Origin: Planctomycetota bacterium
Lineage (GTDB): Bacteria; Planctomycetota; UBA8742; JACQVU01
Direction of reading: 5' to 3'
DNA length: 13,348 bases
Assembly: GCA_016209585.1 (NCBI GenBank)
Contig: JACQVU010000496.1
Coordinates: 1 to 13,348 of the forward strand
In this document: piece by piece, positions 1 through 6,607 of the stretch
Layout of the letters: the number at the start of each line of letters is the position of its first letter
Position numbering within the stretch: position 1 is the stretch's first letter
Made by a program: the position numbers and the translations under genes
Notes under the pieces: generated by a model
Databases searched by the model: none
Seen by the model: the letters and a program-made list of their open reading frames with translations, nothing else
Told to the model about the DNA's origin: nothing

Positions 1-1004
1 AGGCCCACGTCGGCCTTGATCACCTTGGCGATGTCGGCCAGCGCCTCGGCGAAGGCGTAGCGGCCGCGGTTCGCGCCGCTGGGGTACTGCGCCGCCGAAG
101 CCAAGTCGGGCCGGTTGAGAATGGCCTGCACGTCGCGCAACTTGACGACCGTCTCGCGCCCGGTCTGGAAGACCGGGTCGGTCCGCTCGGAAGACATCTC
201 CGGCGTTTCCGCGGCGGCGGGGGCCTTTTTCGCGGCCGGCTTGCCCTCGGCCAACAGGTCGTCGATGAGCGTGGCGGTGTCGACCTCGGCGGCGGTCGCG
301 CCGTAGAAGTCGTCGAAGATGGCCAGCGGGTTCCGGAGCGCCTGACGGTCATTGCCGCGCATGCGGCCGGCGCCGGCCGCGGGTTTCTCCGGTTCGGGCG
401 CCGCCTCGATGGTGCGGGGGACGGCGGCCACGGCGTAGGAACCGCGCAGCGAGCGGGGGAGGAGGTTCTGCATGGCCAGGGCGCGCAGTTCGGCCTCCTT
501 GCCGTTCTTCGCGCGGCTCAGTTGCAGGTAGCGGTTGAGCCAGCCGTCGCGGACGGTGCGCAGGCCGGGGGCGGCGTACTCCATGAAGTCCTGGGCGTCG
601 AAGTGCGAGCGCGTGCCGTGCGGCGAGCCGGCGTTCACCACGGCCGCGAACCGCCCGGATTTGTAGAAGGGCCGCAGCGGCTGCATGGCGGGGTGCAGGC
701 CCCACTGTTTGTCGAGCGCGATGACGGCGTCGCCTTCGTCGCCGCCTTCCGGGACGGCCTTGGGGATGGCGATCGAGGGGCGCAGGTCGTAGTAGTTCTT
801 GTCGCCGTGGGGAACGATGACGTTCAACTGGTCCATGCCCCCGCGCAGGAAAATGGCCACCAGCACCGGCTTCTTCAGCGGCGTGGGCGGGGGTGGAGGC
901 GGAGGCGCCGCGAAGGCCCGGCGCGCGACGACGAGCGGGCCGGCGCCGACACCGGCGGCGAGCAGGCCAACCTGGGAAGCCTTGAGGAAGTCGCGACGGT
1001 TCAT
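1..1004 (-). CDS. DUF1501 family exported protein (C-terminus cut by window edge)
   Basis: The N-terminus reads MNRRDFLK, a twin-arginine motif at residues 3-4, followed by a hydrophobic stretch (about 13-27) and an AFA cleavage-like site near 30-32. This suggests Tat export to the periplasm or cell surface. Residues 34-40 are seven prolines. The body carries typical DUF1501 (PF07394) stretches: FLRGGMDQLNVIVPHGD near 57-73, LHPAMQPLRPFY, and SHFDAQDFMEYAAPG. These are positions where the family resembles the alkaline phosphatase/sulfatase fold; no reaction is established. About 334 residues are present and the end lies beyond base 1. A low-complexity Ala/Lys/Pro/Glu stretch at about 257-290 looks like a linker. 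The start ATG is at 1004-1002, with no clear Shine-Dalgarno sequence because a heptamer repeat occupies that spot. It lies 68 bp downstream of the DUF1800 gene on the same strand, so the two probably form an operon. Confidence 0.9.
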   Translation of the reverse strand, partial: MNRRDFLKASQVGLLAAGVGAGPLVVARRAFAAPPPPPPPTPLKKPVLVAIFLRGGMDQLNVIVPHGDKNYYDLRPSIAIPKAVPEGGDEGDAVIALDKQWGLHPAMQPLRPFYKSGRFAAVVNAGSPHGTRSHFDAQDFMEYAAPGLRTVRDGWLNRYLQLSRAKNGKEAELRALAMQNLLPRSLRGSYAVAAVPRTIEAAPEPEKPAAGAGRMRGNDRQALRNPLAIFDDFYGATAAEVDTATLIDDLLAEGKPAAKKAPAAAETPEMSSERTDPVFQTGRETVVKLRDVQAILNRPDLASAAQYPSGANRGRYAFAEALADIAKVIKADVG

Positions 1005-1013
1005 GGGTATCGG

Positions 1014-1048
1014 TTCTGGGTTCTGGGTTCTGGGTTGTCGGTTGCCGG
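1014..1048. repeat. Heptamer tandem repeat, TTCTGGG x3 plus two decayed units
   Basis: Three perfect TTCTGGG units (1014-1020, 1021-1027, 1028-1034) continue in phase into TTGTCGG (1035-1041) and TTGCCGG (1042-1048). On the coding strand of the flanking genes this reads as AGAACCC-type repeats. It fills half of the 68-bp gap between the DUF1800 stop and the DUF1501 start and ends about 10 bp before that start codon. I recall similar AACCCAGAACC arrays between genes in planctomycete genomes, but cannot verify this here. It may be a slippage-prone filler or an element affecting translation of the downstream gene. Confidence 0.85.
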
Positions 1049-1072
1049 TGGGCAGCGCCTGGCCGCCTCGGC

Positions 1073-2800
1073 CTATTGTTTCTGGAATTCGGGCGAGCCG
1101 AGCAGGAGACCGAGGATGAGCGGCCCGGCGAAGCGCACGTCGCTCGTGGCGCCCCGCTCAACGAGGGCGTCGCGGATGGCCTTCTCGGTGCGCGGCGTGA
1201 TGCCGCTGGGGCAGACGCGGGCCGCGACCTGAGCGATCCACTTGGCGGGCGTGTCGCCGGTGATCTCCTTCCAGAACGAGTCGCCCACCTTGGCGGCCGC
1301 CGCCTTCCCGGCGCCCACGGCCAGGCCCACGGCGATCTGCCAGCGGGTGGCCATGGCGCCGGCGTCGCGCCAGGCCTCGGCCTGGTCGTAGAAGCCGGTG
1401 GGGTCGTCGCACTGGTAGATCGGCTCGTTCATGAGGGCCAGCGCGCCGAGCAGGCGCTTGGGGTCGGCCACTTCGGCGCGGGAGACGCGAAGGGCGCTGA
1501 CGGTGAACTCGAACGGCCGCTTGAACTTGGCCTGGTAGTTGGCGGGGTTGAAGAACTCCTTGTCCTTCACGATGGCCCGCACCACGGTGGGGATGTCGCC
1601 CGACGAGGCGCGGAACACGGCCGCGACGCGCTTCACCAGGTCGTCGGGGGGATCGTCGTTCACCAGCCAGCGGCAGAGTTTCCAGGAGAGGAAGCGCGCC
1701 GTGCCCGGGTGATGAATCAGAATGTTGAGCACCTGCTCCCCTTCCTTGATGCCGTCGGCGGGGTTGTTGCGGATGGTCACGCCGAGGAAGGTCTTGTCGC
1801 CGGGGACGTGCATGTTCTTGTCGAAATAAAAGAGGCCGCCCTTCTGCGTCCAGCCGGTGAGCGCCTGGGCGACCTGGATGACGTCCTGCTGGGTGTAGTA
1901 GTTGTCGACGCCCAGGGTGTGAAGTTCCAGCAGTTCGCGGGCGTAGTTCTCGTTCAGCCCTTTCTGGGCGGCGATCTCGCGCTGTTCGAGGGCGCGGGCG
2001 CGGTCTTCGTCGGTGAGGTCGCGCCGGCGCTTGCTGAGCAGCCGGCCGCGCTGGATGGCGTCGAGTTCATATTCTTCGAGCGGGCGGCGGGAGAGGAAGT
2101 TGTCGAGGAACACGAGCATGCCAGGATGCTTGGCAGAGGCGACGAGCATGCCGCCGAACTTGCCGAAGACGTGGGCGCGGATCACCTCGCGATCATAGGA
2201 GGGGCCGAAGTACTTGCAGGCGTCCTTGCGCAGGTCGATGGCGAAGTGGTTGCGGAAGAAGTCGCAGAGCACCTCGCGGACCTGGTTGGGGGAGAAGACG
2301 GCGAAGAGGAGGGCGGCTTCGCGCACCTCCTCCACGGCCAGGTTGCGCAGCCGGTTGCGCTCAGCCTGCGAGAGGGTCTGGTCCCTGGGGTTAAGTTCCC
2401 CGATCGCCTGCGCGGCCGAGTAGGCGAGGGTCTTGCGCTCGGCGAGGGCCTTGGCGAGCGTCGCCGGTTCGGGGAGGTTGCCCTTGAACTGTTCGTCGAG
2501 CCAGGCGTCGATGCCCTTCTTGACCACTTCCTCAATCAGCTCGGGCGTGGCGCCGAAGGTGAGCCGCGAGAGGAGATGTTGGGCGCGCTCCCGTTCATTC
2601 AGGGGCGTGGCATAGTCGCGCGTGCCGGTGCGGGTGAGTTCGCGCGACTCGCGCTCCTCATTTGGCGCCGCGGGCGCGGTGGCCGGGGCCGGCGTCGCGG
2701 TGGGCGGCGCCTCTTCCTGGGCGGCGGCGCCGCCGGCGCCGGCGGCGGCGATCGCGGCGGCGAGGAAGGCGAGGCGGAGAAGGTGTTTCTCGCGTGGCAT
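1073..2800 (-). CDS. DUF1800 family exported protein
   Basis: This is a 575-aa protein. Residues 1-27 form a Sec-type signal peptide (basic MPREKH, Leu/Ala core, ending near GGAAAQ), followed by a Pro/Ala/Thr-rich linker to about residue 48. DUF1800 (PF08811) hallmarks then follow in order: HLLSRLTFGATPE (75-87), a DFFRNHFAID stretch (180-189), GLNENYARELLELHTLGV (281-298), QALTGWT (312-318), HVPGDKTFLG (331-340), KFKRPFEFTVSALR (425-438) and the C-terminal LLLGSPEFQ (565-573). Length is normal for the family. Biochemical function is unknown; the family is repeatedly found beside DUF1501 genes, as here, which suggests a shared envelope or secreted role. The start at 2800 is supported by the signal peptide and by an AAAGG 6 nt upstream. 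It is the first gene of a probable two-gene operon transcribed leftward. Confidence 0.93.
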   Translation of the reverse strand: MPREKHLLRLAFLAAAIAAAGAGGAAAQEEAPPTATPAPATAPAAPNEERESRELTRTGTRDYATPLNERERAQHLLSRLTFGATPELIEEVVKKGIDAWLDEQFKGNLPEPATLAKALAERKTLAYSAAQAIGELNPRDQTLSQAERNRLRNLAVEEVREAALLFAVFSPNQVREVLCDFFRNHFAIDLRKDACKYFGPSYDREVIRAHVFGKFGGMLVASAKHPGMLVFLDNFLSRRPLEEYELDAIQRGRLLSKRRRDLTDEDRARALEQREIAAQKGLNENYARELLELHTLGVDNYYTQQDVIQVAQALTGWTQKGGLFYFDKNMHVPGDKTFLGVTIRNNPADGIKEGEQVLNILIHHPGTARFLSWKLCRWLVNDDPPDDLVKRVAAVFRASSGDIPTVVRAIVKDKEFFNPANYQAKFKRPFEFTVSALRVSRAEVADPKRLLGALALMNEPIYQCDDPTGFYDQAEAWRDAGAMATRWQIAVGLAVGAGKAAAAKVGDSFWKEITGDTPAKWIAQVAARVCPSGITPRTEKAIRDALVERGATSDVRFAGPLILGLLLGSPEFQKQ

Positions 2801-2915
2801 GGCTTGCCTTTGTCGGGGGCGCGGCCGGTCGCGGCGCGCGGTGGCGTTTCTTCATGGAACCCGGCGTCGGGGCGCATGGTAGCGGAGAATTTCCGAAACT
2901 TTTCCGGCGCGGAGG

Positions 2916-2946
2916 TGTTAACAACTTCATGGTGAAGTGATAAAAT
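2916..2946 (+). promoter_or_regulatory. Candidate sigma-70-like promoter for nod
   Basis: A -35-like TTAACA (2918-2923, five of six to TTGACA) and a -10-like TAAAAT (2941-2946, five of six to TATAAT) are separated by exactly 17 bp. The surroundings (about 2915-2972) are much AT-richer than the rest of the window. The start point would fall near 2953, giving a leader of about 54 nt before the ATG at 3007. The -35 hexamer lies in the palindrome TGTTAACA (2916-2923). The element is read from sequence only. Confidence 0.5.
2924..2938. promoter_or_regulatory. Inverted repeat filling the promoter spacer; candidate operator
   Basis: ACTTCA-tgg-TGAAGT is a perfect 6-bp inverted repeat with a 3-bp centre. 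It lies wholly between the -35 and -10 hexamers of the candidate nod promoter, where a bound repressor would block RNA polymerase. It does not match the NsrR, NorR or FNR/DNR site consensus as I know them, so the regulator is unknown. Confidence 0.45.
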
Positions 2947-2971
2947 AGTCTTTTAGTCAGTATATCGTTAA
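2942..2971 (-). promoter_or_regulatory. Candidate weak promoter for the DUF1800-DUF1501 operon
   Basis: On the minus strand, TTAACG (2971-2966) and TATTTT (2947-2942) are 18 bp apart, each matching four of six consensus bases. The -10 overlaps the -10 of the opposite-facing nod promoter, so the two could not be occupied together. The leader to the DUF1800 ATG would be roughly 135 nt. Evidence is weak. Confidence 0.22.
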
Positions 2972-3006
2972 CTCCTGACCCCCGCCGTCGTCCGAACCCC
3001 CTCCCC

Positions 3007-5286
3007 ATGCACGAACGCCACTGGTGGATGCCGATCCTGGCCGTCATGGTCGCCGGCGCCACCGGCGTGCTGGTCATGGGCGTCAGCACCTACCAGGGCG
3101 CTCCGCCGATCCCCGACTTCACCGACCCCGAGGGCCGCGTCGTGGTCCCGGCGGAGCAGGTGCTCGCCGGCCAGCAGGTCTTCCAGAAATACGCCCTCAT
3201 GCAGTACGGCAGCATGTTCGGCGACGGCGGCATGCGCGGCCCGGACTTCACGGCTGACGCGCTTCACCAGGTCGCGGCGTCGCTCATCCGGGCGTACACG
3301 GCCTCCGCGGCGCCGTCCGGCGCGGGAGACGCGGACGGCGCGGCGGATGGCGCGCGGGTCCGCGCGGGGAAGGAACTCAAGGAGAACACCTACGACCCCG
3401 CCACGAACACCGCGCGCCTCTCGCCGGCGCGGGTCGCGGCGTTCCACGATCTGACGGCCCACTACCGCCGCTTTTTCGCCCAGGGGGGGCAGACCGCGTT
3501 CCAACCCGCGAACTACATCCGGGATGAGAACGAGATCCACGACCTCACCGCGTTCTTTTTCTGGAGCGCGTGGGTAGCGTCGACGCAACGGCCGGGCTAT
3601 GAAGCGAGTTACACCCACAACTGGCCGTTTGATCCCGAGGCCGGCAACGTGCCCGGCCCCAGCGTGCTGTTCTGGAGCGTGTGCGGCGCGCTTGGTCTCA
3701 TCTTTGGCGTCGGCCTGGTGCTCTACTTCTACGGCCGGTTCGAGCAGGCGGCCGGCTGGCAGCGGGGAGAAGTCGCCGACCTGGCGACCGCCGAGCGGGT
3801 GGCGTCGTTCGCGCCGCTGCCCACCCAGCGCGCCACCTACAAGTTCTTCGCGGCGGCCGTGGCGCTCTTCCTGGTCCAGGTGGCGGCCGGCGTGTTGACG
3901 ATCCATGACTTCGTCAACTTCACCCGCTTCTTCGGCTTCGACGTGCGCGAGGCCCTGCCGCTTCCGGTCACGCGGTCGTGGCACGTGCAACTGTCGGTGC
4001 TCTGGATCTCCACCTGCTGGATCGGGGCCTCAATCTTCGTGCTGCCGCGCATCGCGGGCCGGGAACCGGCTGGGCAAACGCGGCTGGTCAACCTCCTGTT
4101 CTGGATGCTGGTGGTGGTCGCCGTGGGCGCCGTGGGCGGGGGGATTCTGGGGCCGATGGGGGCATTGGGCGAGTACTGGCGGCTTCTGGGGAACCAGGGG
4201 TGGGAGTTCGTGGAACTCGGCAAGGTGTTCCAGGCGCTGCTCTTCGCGGCGCTCATCCTCTGGGCGGTGATCGTCTTCCGCGGGTTGCGGCCGGCGCTGT
4301 CGGGGCGATCGCCGTGGACCCTGGCGCACTGGATGACCTACTCGGTGGCCGCCATCGTCCTGCTCTTCTGTTCCTCGTTCGTCGCCGGCCCGCGCACCAA
4401 TTTCGTCATCGCCGACTTCTGGCGCTGGTGCGTCATCCACATGTGGGCGGAGTGTTTCTTCGAGGTCTTCACGACCGTCCTGGTCGGCTACTTCCTCTTT
4501 TCCATGGGATTGGTCAGCCGCGCCGCCGCGCAGCGCGTGGTCTTCCTGGCGGTGCTCCTGTTCCTCGGATCCGGCTTCCTGGGCATCGCGCACAACTTCT
4601 ACTGGAACGCCAAGCCGGTAGAGACGCTGGCCATCGGCAGCGTTTTCTCGACGATGCAGGTGATTCCCCTGATCCTTCTGACCTACGAGGCGTGGAAGTT
4701 CCGGCAGATGCCGGTCGAGGCGTTGAAGCACGCCGGCCTCGCCCCCAACCTCGCGGCCTTCGGGCTGACGGAGCCGTTCCTGTTCCTCATCGGCGTCAAC
4801 TTCTGGAACTTCTTCGGCGCGGGGGTGTTCGGCTTCATCATCAATCTTCCCATCGTCAACTACTATGAACATGGCACCTACCTGACCGTGAACCACGGCC
4901 ACGCCGCCTTGATGGGCGTGTATGGCAACCTGTCGCTGGCGGGGGTGCTGTTCTGCGTGCGACACCTGATCGAGCCGACGGCCTGGCCCGCCCGCCTGCT
5001 GCGCGTGGCGTTCTGGGCGTTGAACATCGGCCTGCTGCTCATGGTCCTGCTCGACACCTTCCCCGCCGGCCTCCTGCAACTCTGGGCGGTGCTCGAGGGC
5101 GGCCTGTGGCGGGCGCGCTCGCAAGACTTCATCAACGCCCCCGCCTTCCAGACGCTCACCTGGCTGCGGGCGGTGGGCGGCGCCATATTCGTGGTCGGCG
5201 GCGTCGTGCCGCTGGTCTGGTTCATGCACACTCGCGCCGGGCGCTTGAAGCCGGCGCCATCCGCGCAGCCGATCCGGCCGACATAG
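3007..5286 (+). CDS. nod: Putative nitric oxide dismutase (qNOR/NorZ-type heme-copper oxidase family)
   Basis: This 759-aa integral membrane protein has one N-terminal helix (8-26), an extracytoplasmic cytochrome-c-like domain without CxxCH (about 30-215; GQQVFQKYALMQYG from 55, SYTHNWP 201-207), then about 13 helices. Kept catalytic residues are H326 (low-spin heme), H478, E482 and E486 (HMWAECFFE), H529, and H630 and H632 (HGH). Changed residues are those that separate NOD from qNOR: the FeB His-His pair reads H529-N530, the Glu 21 residues later is Q551, the quinol-site HYxVE reads HDFVN (E to N304, with H300 and F308 kept), and the C-terminal PGD reads VGG (D to G725). In Geobacillus qNOR numbering, from memory, these are H560N, E581Q, E332N and D746G. 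NOD is proposed to convert 2 NO to N2 + O2 without quinol. An atypical reductase cannot be excluded. The start has no Shine-Dalgarno sequence; the gene stands alone between its own promoter and terminator. Confidence 0.88.
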   Translation: MHERHWWMPILAVMVAGATGVLVMGVSTYQGAPPIPDFTDPEGRVVVPAEQVLAGQQVFQKYALMQYGSMFGDGGMRGPDFTADALHQVAASLIRAYTASAAPSGAGDADGAADGARVRAGKELKENTYDPATNTARLSPARVAAFHDLTAHYRRFFAQGGQTAFQPANYIRDENEIHDLTAFFFWSAWVASTQRPGYEASYTHNWPFDPEAGNVPGPSVLFWSVCGALGLIFGVGLVLYFYGRFEQAAGWQRGEVADLATAERVASFAPLPTQRATYKFFAAAVALFLVQVAAGVLTIHDFVNFTRFFGFDVREALPLPVTRSWHVQLSVLWISTCWIGASIFVLPRIAGREPAGQTRLVNLLFWMLVVVAVGAVGGGILGPMGALGEYWRLLGNQGWEFVELGKVFQALLFAALILWAVIVFRGLRPALSGRSPWTLAHWMTYSVAAIVLLFCSSFVAGPRTNFVIADFWRWCVIHMWAECFFEVFTTVLVGYFLFSMGLVSRAAAQRVVFLAVLLFLGSGFLGIAHNFYWNAKPVETLAIGSVFSTMQVIPLILLTYEAWKFRQMPVEALKHAGLAPNLAAFGLTEPFLFLIGVNFWNFFGAGVFGFIINLPIVNYYEHGTYLTVNHGHAALMGVYGNLSLAGVLFCVRHLIEPTAWPARLLRVAFWALNIGLLLMVLLDTFPAGLLQLWAVLEGGLWRARSQDFINAPAFQTLTWLRAVGGAIFVVGGVVPLVWFMHTRAGRLKPAPSAQPIRPT

Positions 5287-5330
5287 GCTGGGCATCCGCC
5301 GCCGGCGAACCTGGGGCGGATGGGCCAGCC
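5286..5330 (+). terminator. Strong hairpin at the nod stop codon; probable terminator
   Basis: GGCTGG (5286-5291) pairs with CCAGCC (5325-5330), and CATCCGCC (5293-5300) pairs with GGCGGATG (5315-5322). This gives a 14-bp stem interrupted by a 1x2 internal loop, around a 14-nt loop. It begins on the last base of the nod stop codon. There is no following T-run (next bases are GCGCGTCTCCC), so it is either a T-poor terminator, as in many GC-rich bacteria, or a 3'-end stabiliser. Confidence 0.6.
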
Positions 5331-5356
5331 GCGCGTCTCCCTATCACTGAGAGTCG

Positions 5357-5398
5357 GTTCACGGGCATCGCCACCGGCCGGTAGCCGGCGTGGTGAAC
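5357..5398. other. Bulged inverted repeat between nod and rlmN
   Basis: GTTCA (5357-5361) can pair with TGAAC (5394-5398), and CCACCGGC (5371-5378) with GCCG (5384-5387) plus GTGG (5390-5393), leaving bulges. It lies about 100 bp before the rlmN start. It may be a second terminator arm or a leader structure of the rlmN transcript. I do not recognise it as a known riboswitch. Confidence 0.3.
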
Positions 5399-5501
5399 GG
5401 CCCCAGGCGACGCCCCAGCGCGCGCGATCCGTGTGCCGCTGGCCGGCGACCAGAGAGTGGTTCCCGGTTCGTCGTCGGCGCACAATGTTCGCGGGACGAC
5501 C

Positions 5502-6575
5502 ATGGACCCCGCCACCGCTCTCCCGTGCGACCCCGCCGATCTCAAGGCTGGCGCGACGCCGACGCTGCTGGACCTTGCGCCCGCGGAGTGGGGCCGCCAT
5601 CCGCTTCTGGCAGAGGAGCCTCCCTTCCGGGCACGGCAAGTGCGCGAGTGGGTCTTCGGCGCGGGGGTCACCGATCCGCTTCGGATGACCAACCTGCCGG
5701 AGGGGCTGCGCCGGCGTCTCGCGGACGATGGGGCCGTGACGCCGCTGGCGATCGAGCGCGAGCACCTCTCGGCGGACGGCGCGCGCAAGTTCCTCTTCCG
5801 CACGCGGGACGAACACGGCGTGGAGACGGTGCTGATCCCGGCTGGCGACCGGCGCACGCTGTGCGTCTCCTCGCAAGTGGGGTGCGCCATGGGGTGCCTC
5901 TTCTGCGCCAGCGGCCTCGCCGGCTTCACGCGCAACCTGACGGCGGGCGAGATGGTGGCGCAAGTGGTGATGGCCAACGGCGCGGCCAGCCCAGCCGGGC
6001 GGGTGAACCGGGTGGTGATGATGGGCATGGGCGAGCCGCTGCTCAATTACGCCAACCTGTTGTCGGCGATGCGCCTCTTCACGGCCGAGGAGGGGTGCGG
6101 CCTGGGCGCGCGGCGGATCACGGTCTCCACGGTGGGCATTCCGGCGCGCATCCGCGATCTGGCCGACGCCGGCCTGGGCGTGCACCTGGCGCTCTCGTTG
6201 CACGCGCCCACGGCCGCGCTGCGCGAGAAGATCATCCCGCCCGCGCGCCGCGTGCCGCTGGACGAACTGATGGAGGCGATTCGGTATTACTTCGAGAAGA
6301 GCGGCCGCGAGGTTCTCATCGAGTACATTCTGCTGGCGGGGGTGAACGACTCGGAAGACGAAGCCCAGGCCCTCGCCCGGCTGGTCAAGCGCTACCGTGC
6401 CACCGTGAACCTGATACCGGCCAACCCCGTGGTCGGCCTGCCCTACCGGCCGCCGGCCGGCGACGCCATCGCGCGCTTCCAGCGCGAGGTGCGTCGCCGC
6501 GGCATCCGGTGCACGGTGCGCCGGCGCCGGGGCGATGACGTGTCAGCCGCCTGCGGCCAACTGGCCGGCGGGTGA
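5502..6575 (+). CDS. rlmN: Dual-specificity 23S rRNA/tRNA adenine C2-methyltransferase RlmN
   Basis: A cytoplasmic radical-SAM enzyme of 357 aa, normal for RlmN. In the family it methylates C2 of A2503 in 23S rRNA and of A37 in some tRNAs. Visible signatures are the radical-SAM CX3CX2C cluster ligands C128, C132 and C135 in GCAMGCLFCASG, the two catalytic cysteines C121 (seven before the cluster) and C351 in AACGQL, the SAM-binding MMGMGEPLLNY, RRITVSTVGI, LALSLHAP, AGVNDS and VNLIPANP. All functional residues are present. The ATG at 5502 is chosen because residues upstream of it (a GTG at 5433 is in frame) show no conserved character; a short GGGA lies 5 nt before it. A 215-bp gap with two hairpins separates it from nod, so it probably has its own transcript. 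Cfr is less likely because the C-terminal CGQL and the context are RlmN-like. Confidence 0.95.
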   Translation: MDPATALPCDPADLKAGATPTLLDLAPAEWGRHPLLAEEPPFRARQVREWVFGAGVTDPLRMTNLPEGLRRRLADDGAVTPLAIEREHLSADGARKFLFRTRDEHGVETVLIPAGDRRTLCVSSQVGCAMGCLFCASGLAGFTRNLTAGEMVAQVVMANGAASPAGRVNRVVMMGMGEPLLNYANLLSAMRLFTAEEGCGLGARRITVSTVGIPARIRDLADAGLGVHLALSLHAPTAALREKIIPPARRVPLDELMEAIRYYFEKSGREVLIEYILLAGVNDSEDEAQALARLVKRYRATVNLIPANPVVGLPYRPPAGDAIARFQREVRRRGIRCTVRRRRGDDVSAACGQLAGG

Positions 6576-6607
6576 CGCCAGGCCCGCCAAGCCCGGCCGA
6601 CGCCGGT

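Noticed and set aside
1076..2935. A 619-codon open frame on the plus strand opposite the DUF1800 gene.
   Set aside because: It is the antisense shadow of a clear DUF1800 protein in GC-rich DNA; its translation is Gly/Glu/Val/Ala-rich without motifs.
3007..5286. Annotation as ordinary quinol-dependent nitric oxide reductase (norZ).
   Set aside because: Overall similarity would give this name, but the FeB His, the active-site Glu and two quinol-site acids are all changed to the NOD pattern.
4030..5295. Long minus-strand open frames opposite nod.
   Set aside because: His/Gln/Glu/Arg-rich shadows caused by GC-rich codons of a membrane protein on the other strand.
5336..5353. A stretch resembling the tet operator (TCTCCCTATCACTGAGAG).
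   Set aside because: The dyad symmetry of tetO is broken, and no TetR or efflux gene is nearby; the likeness is probably chance.
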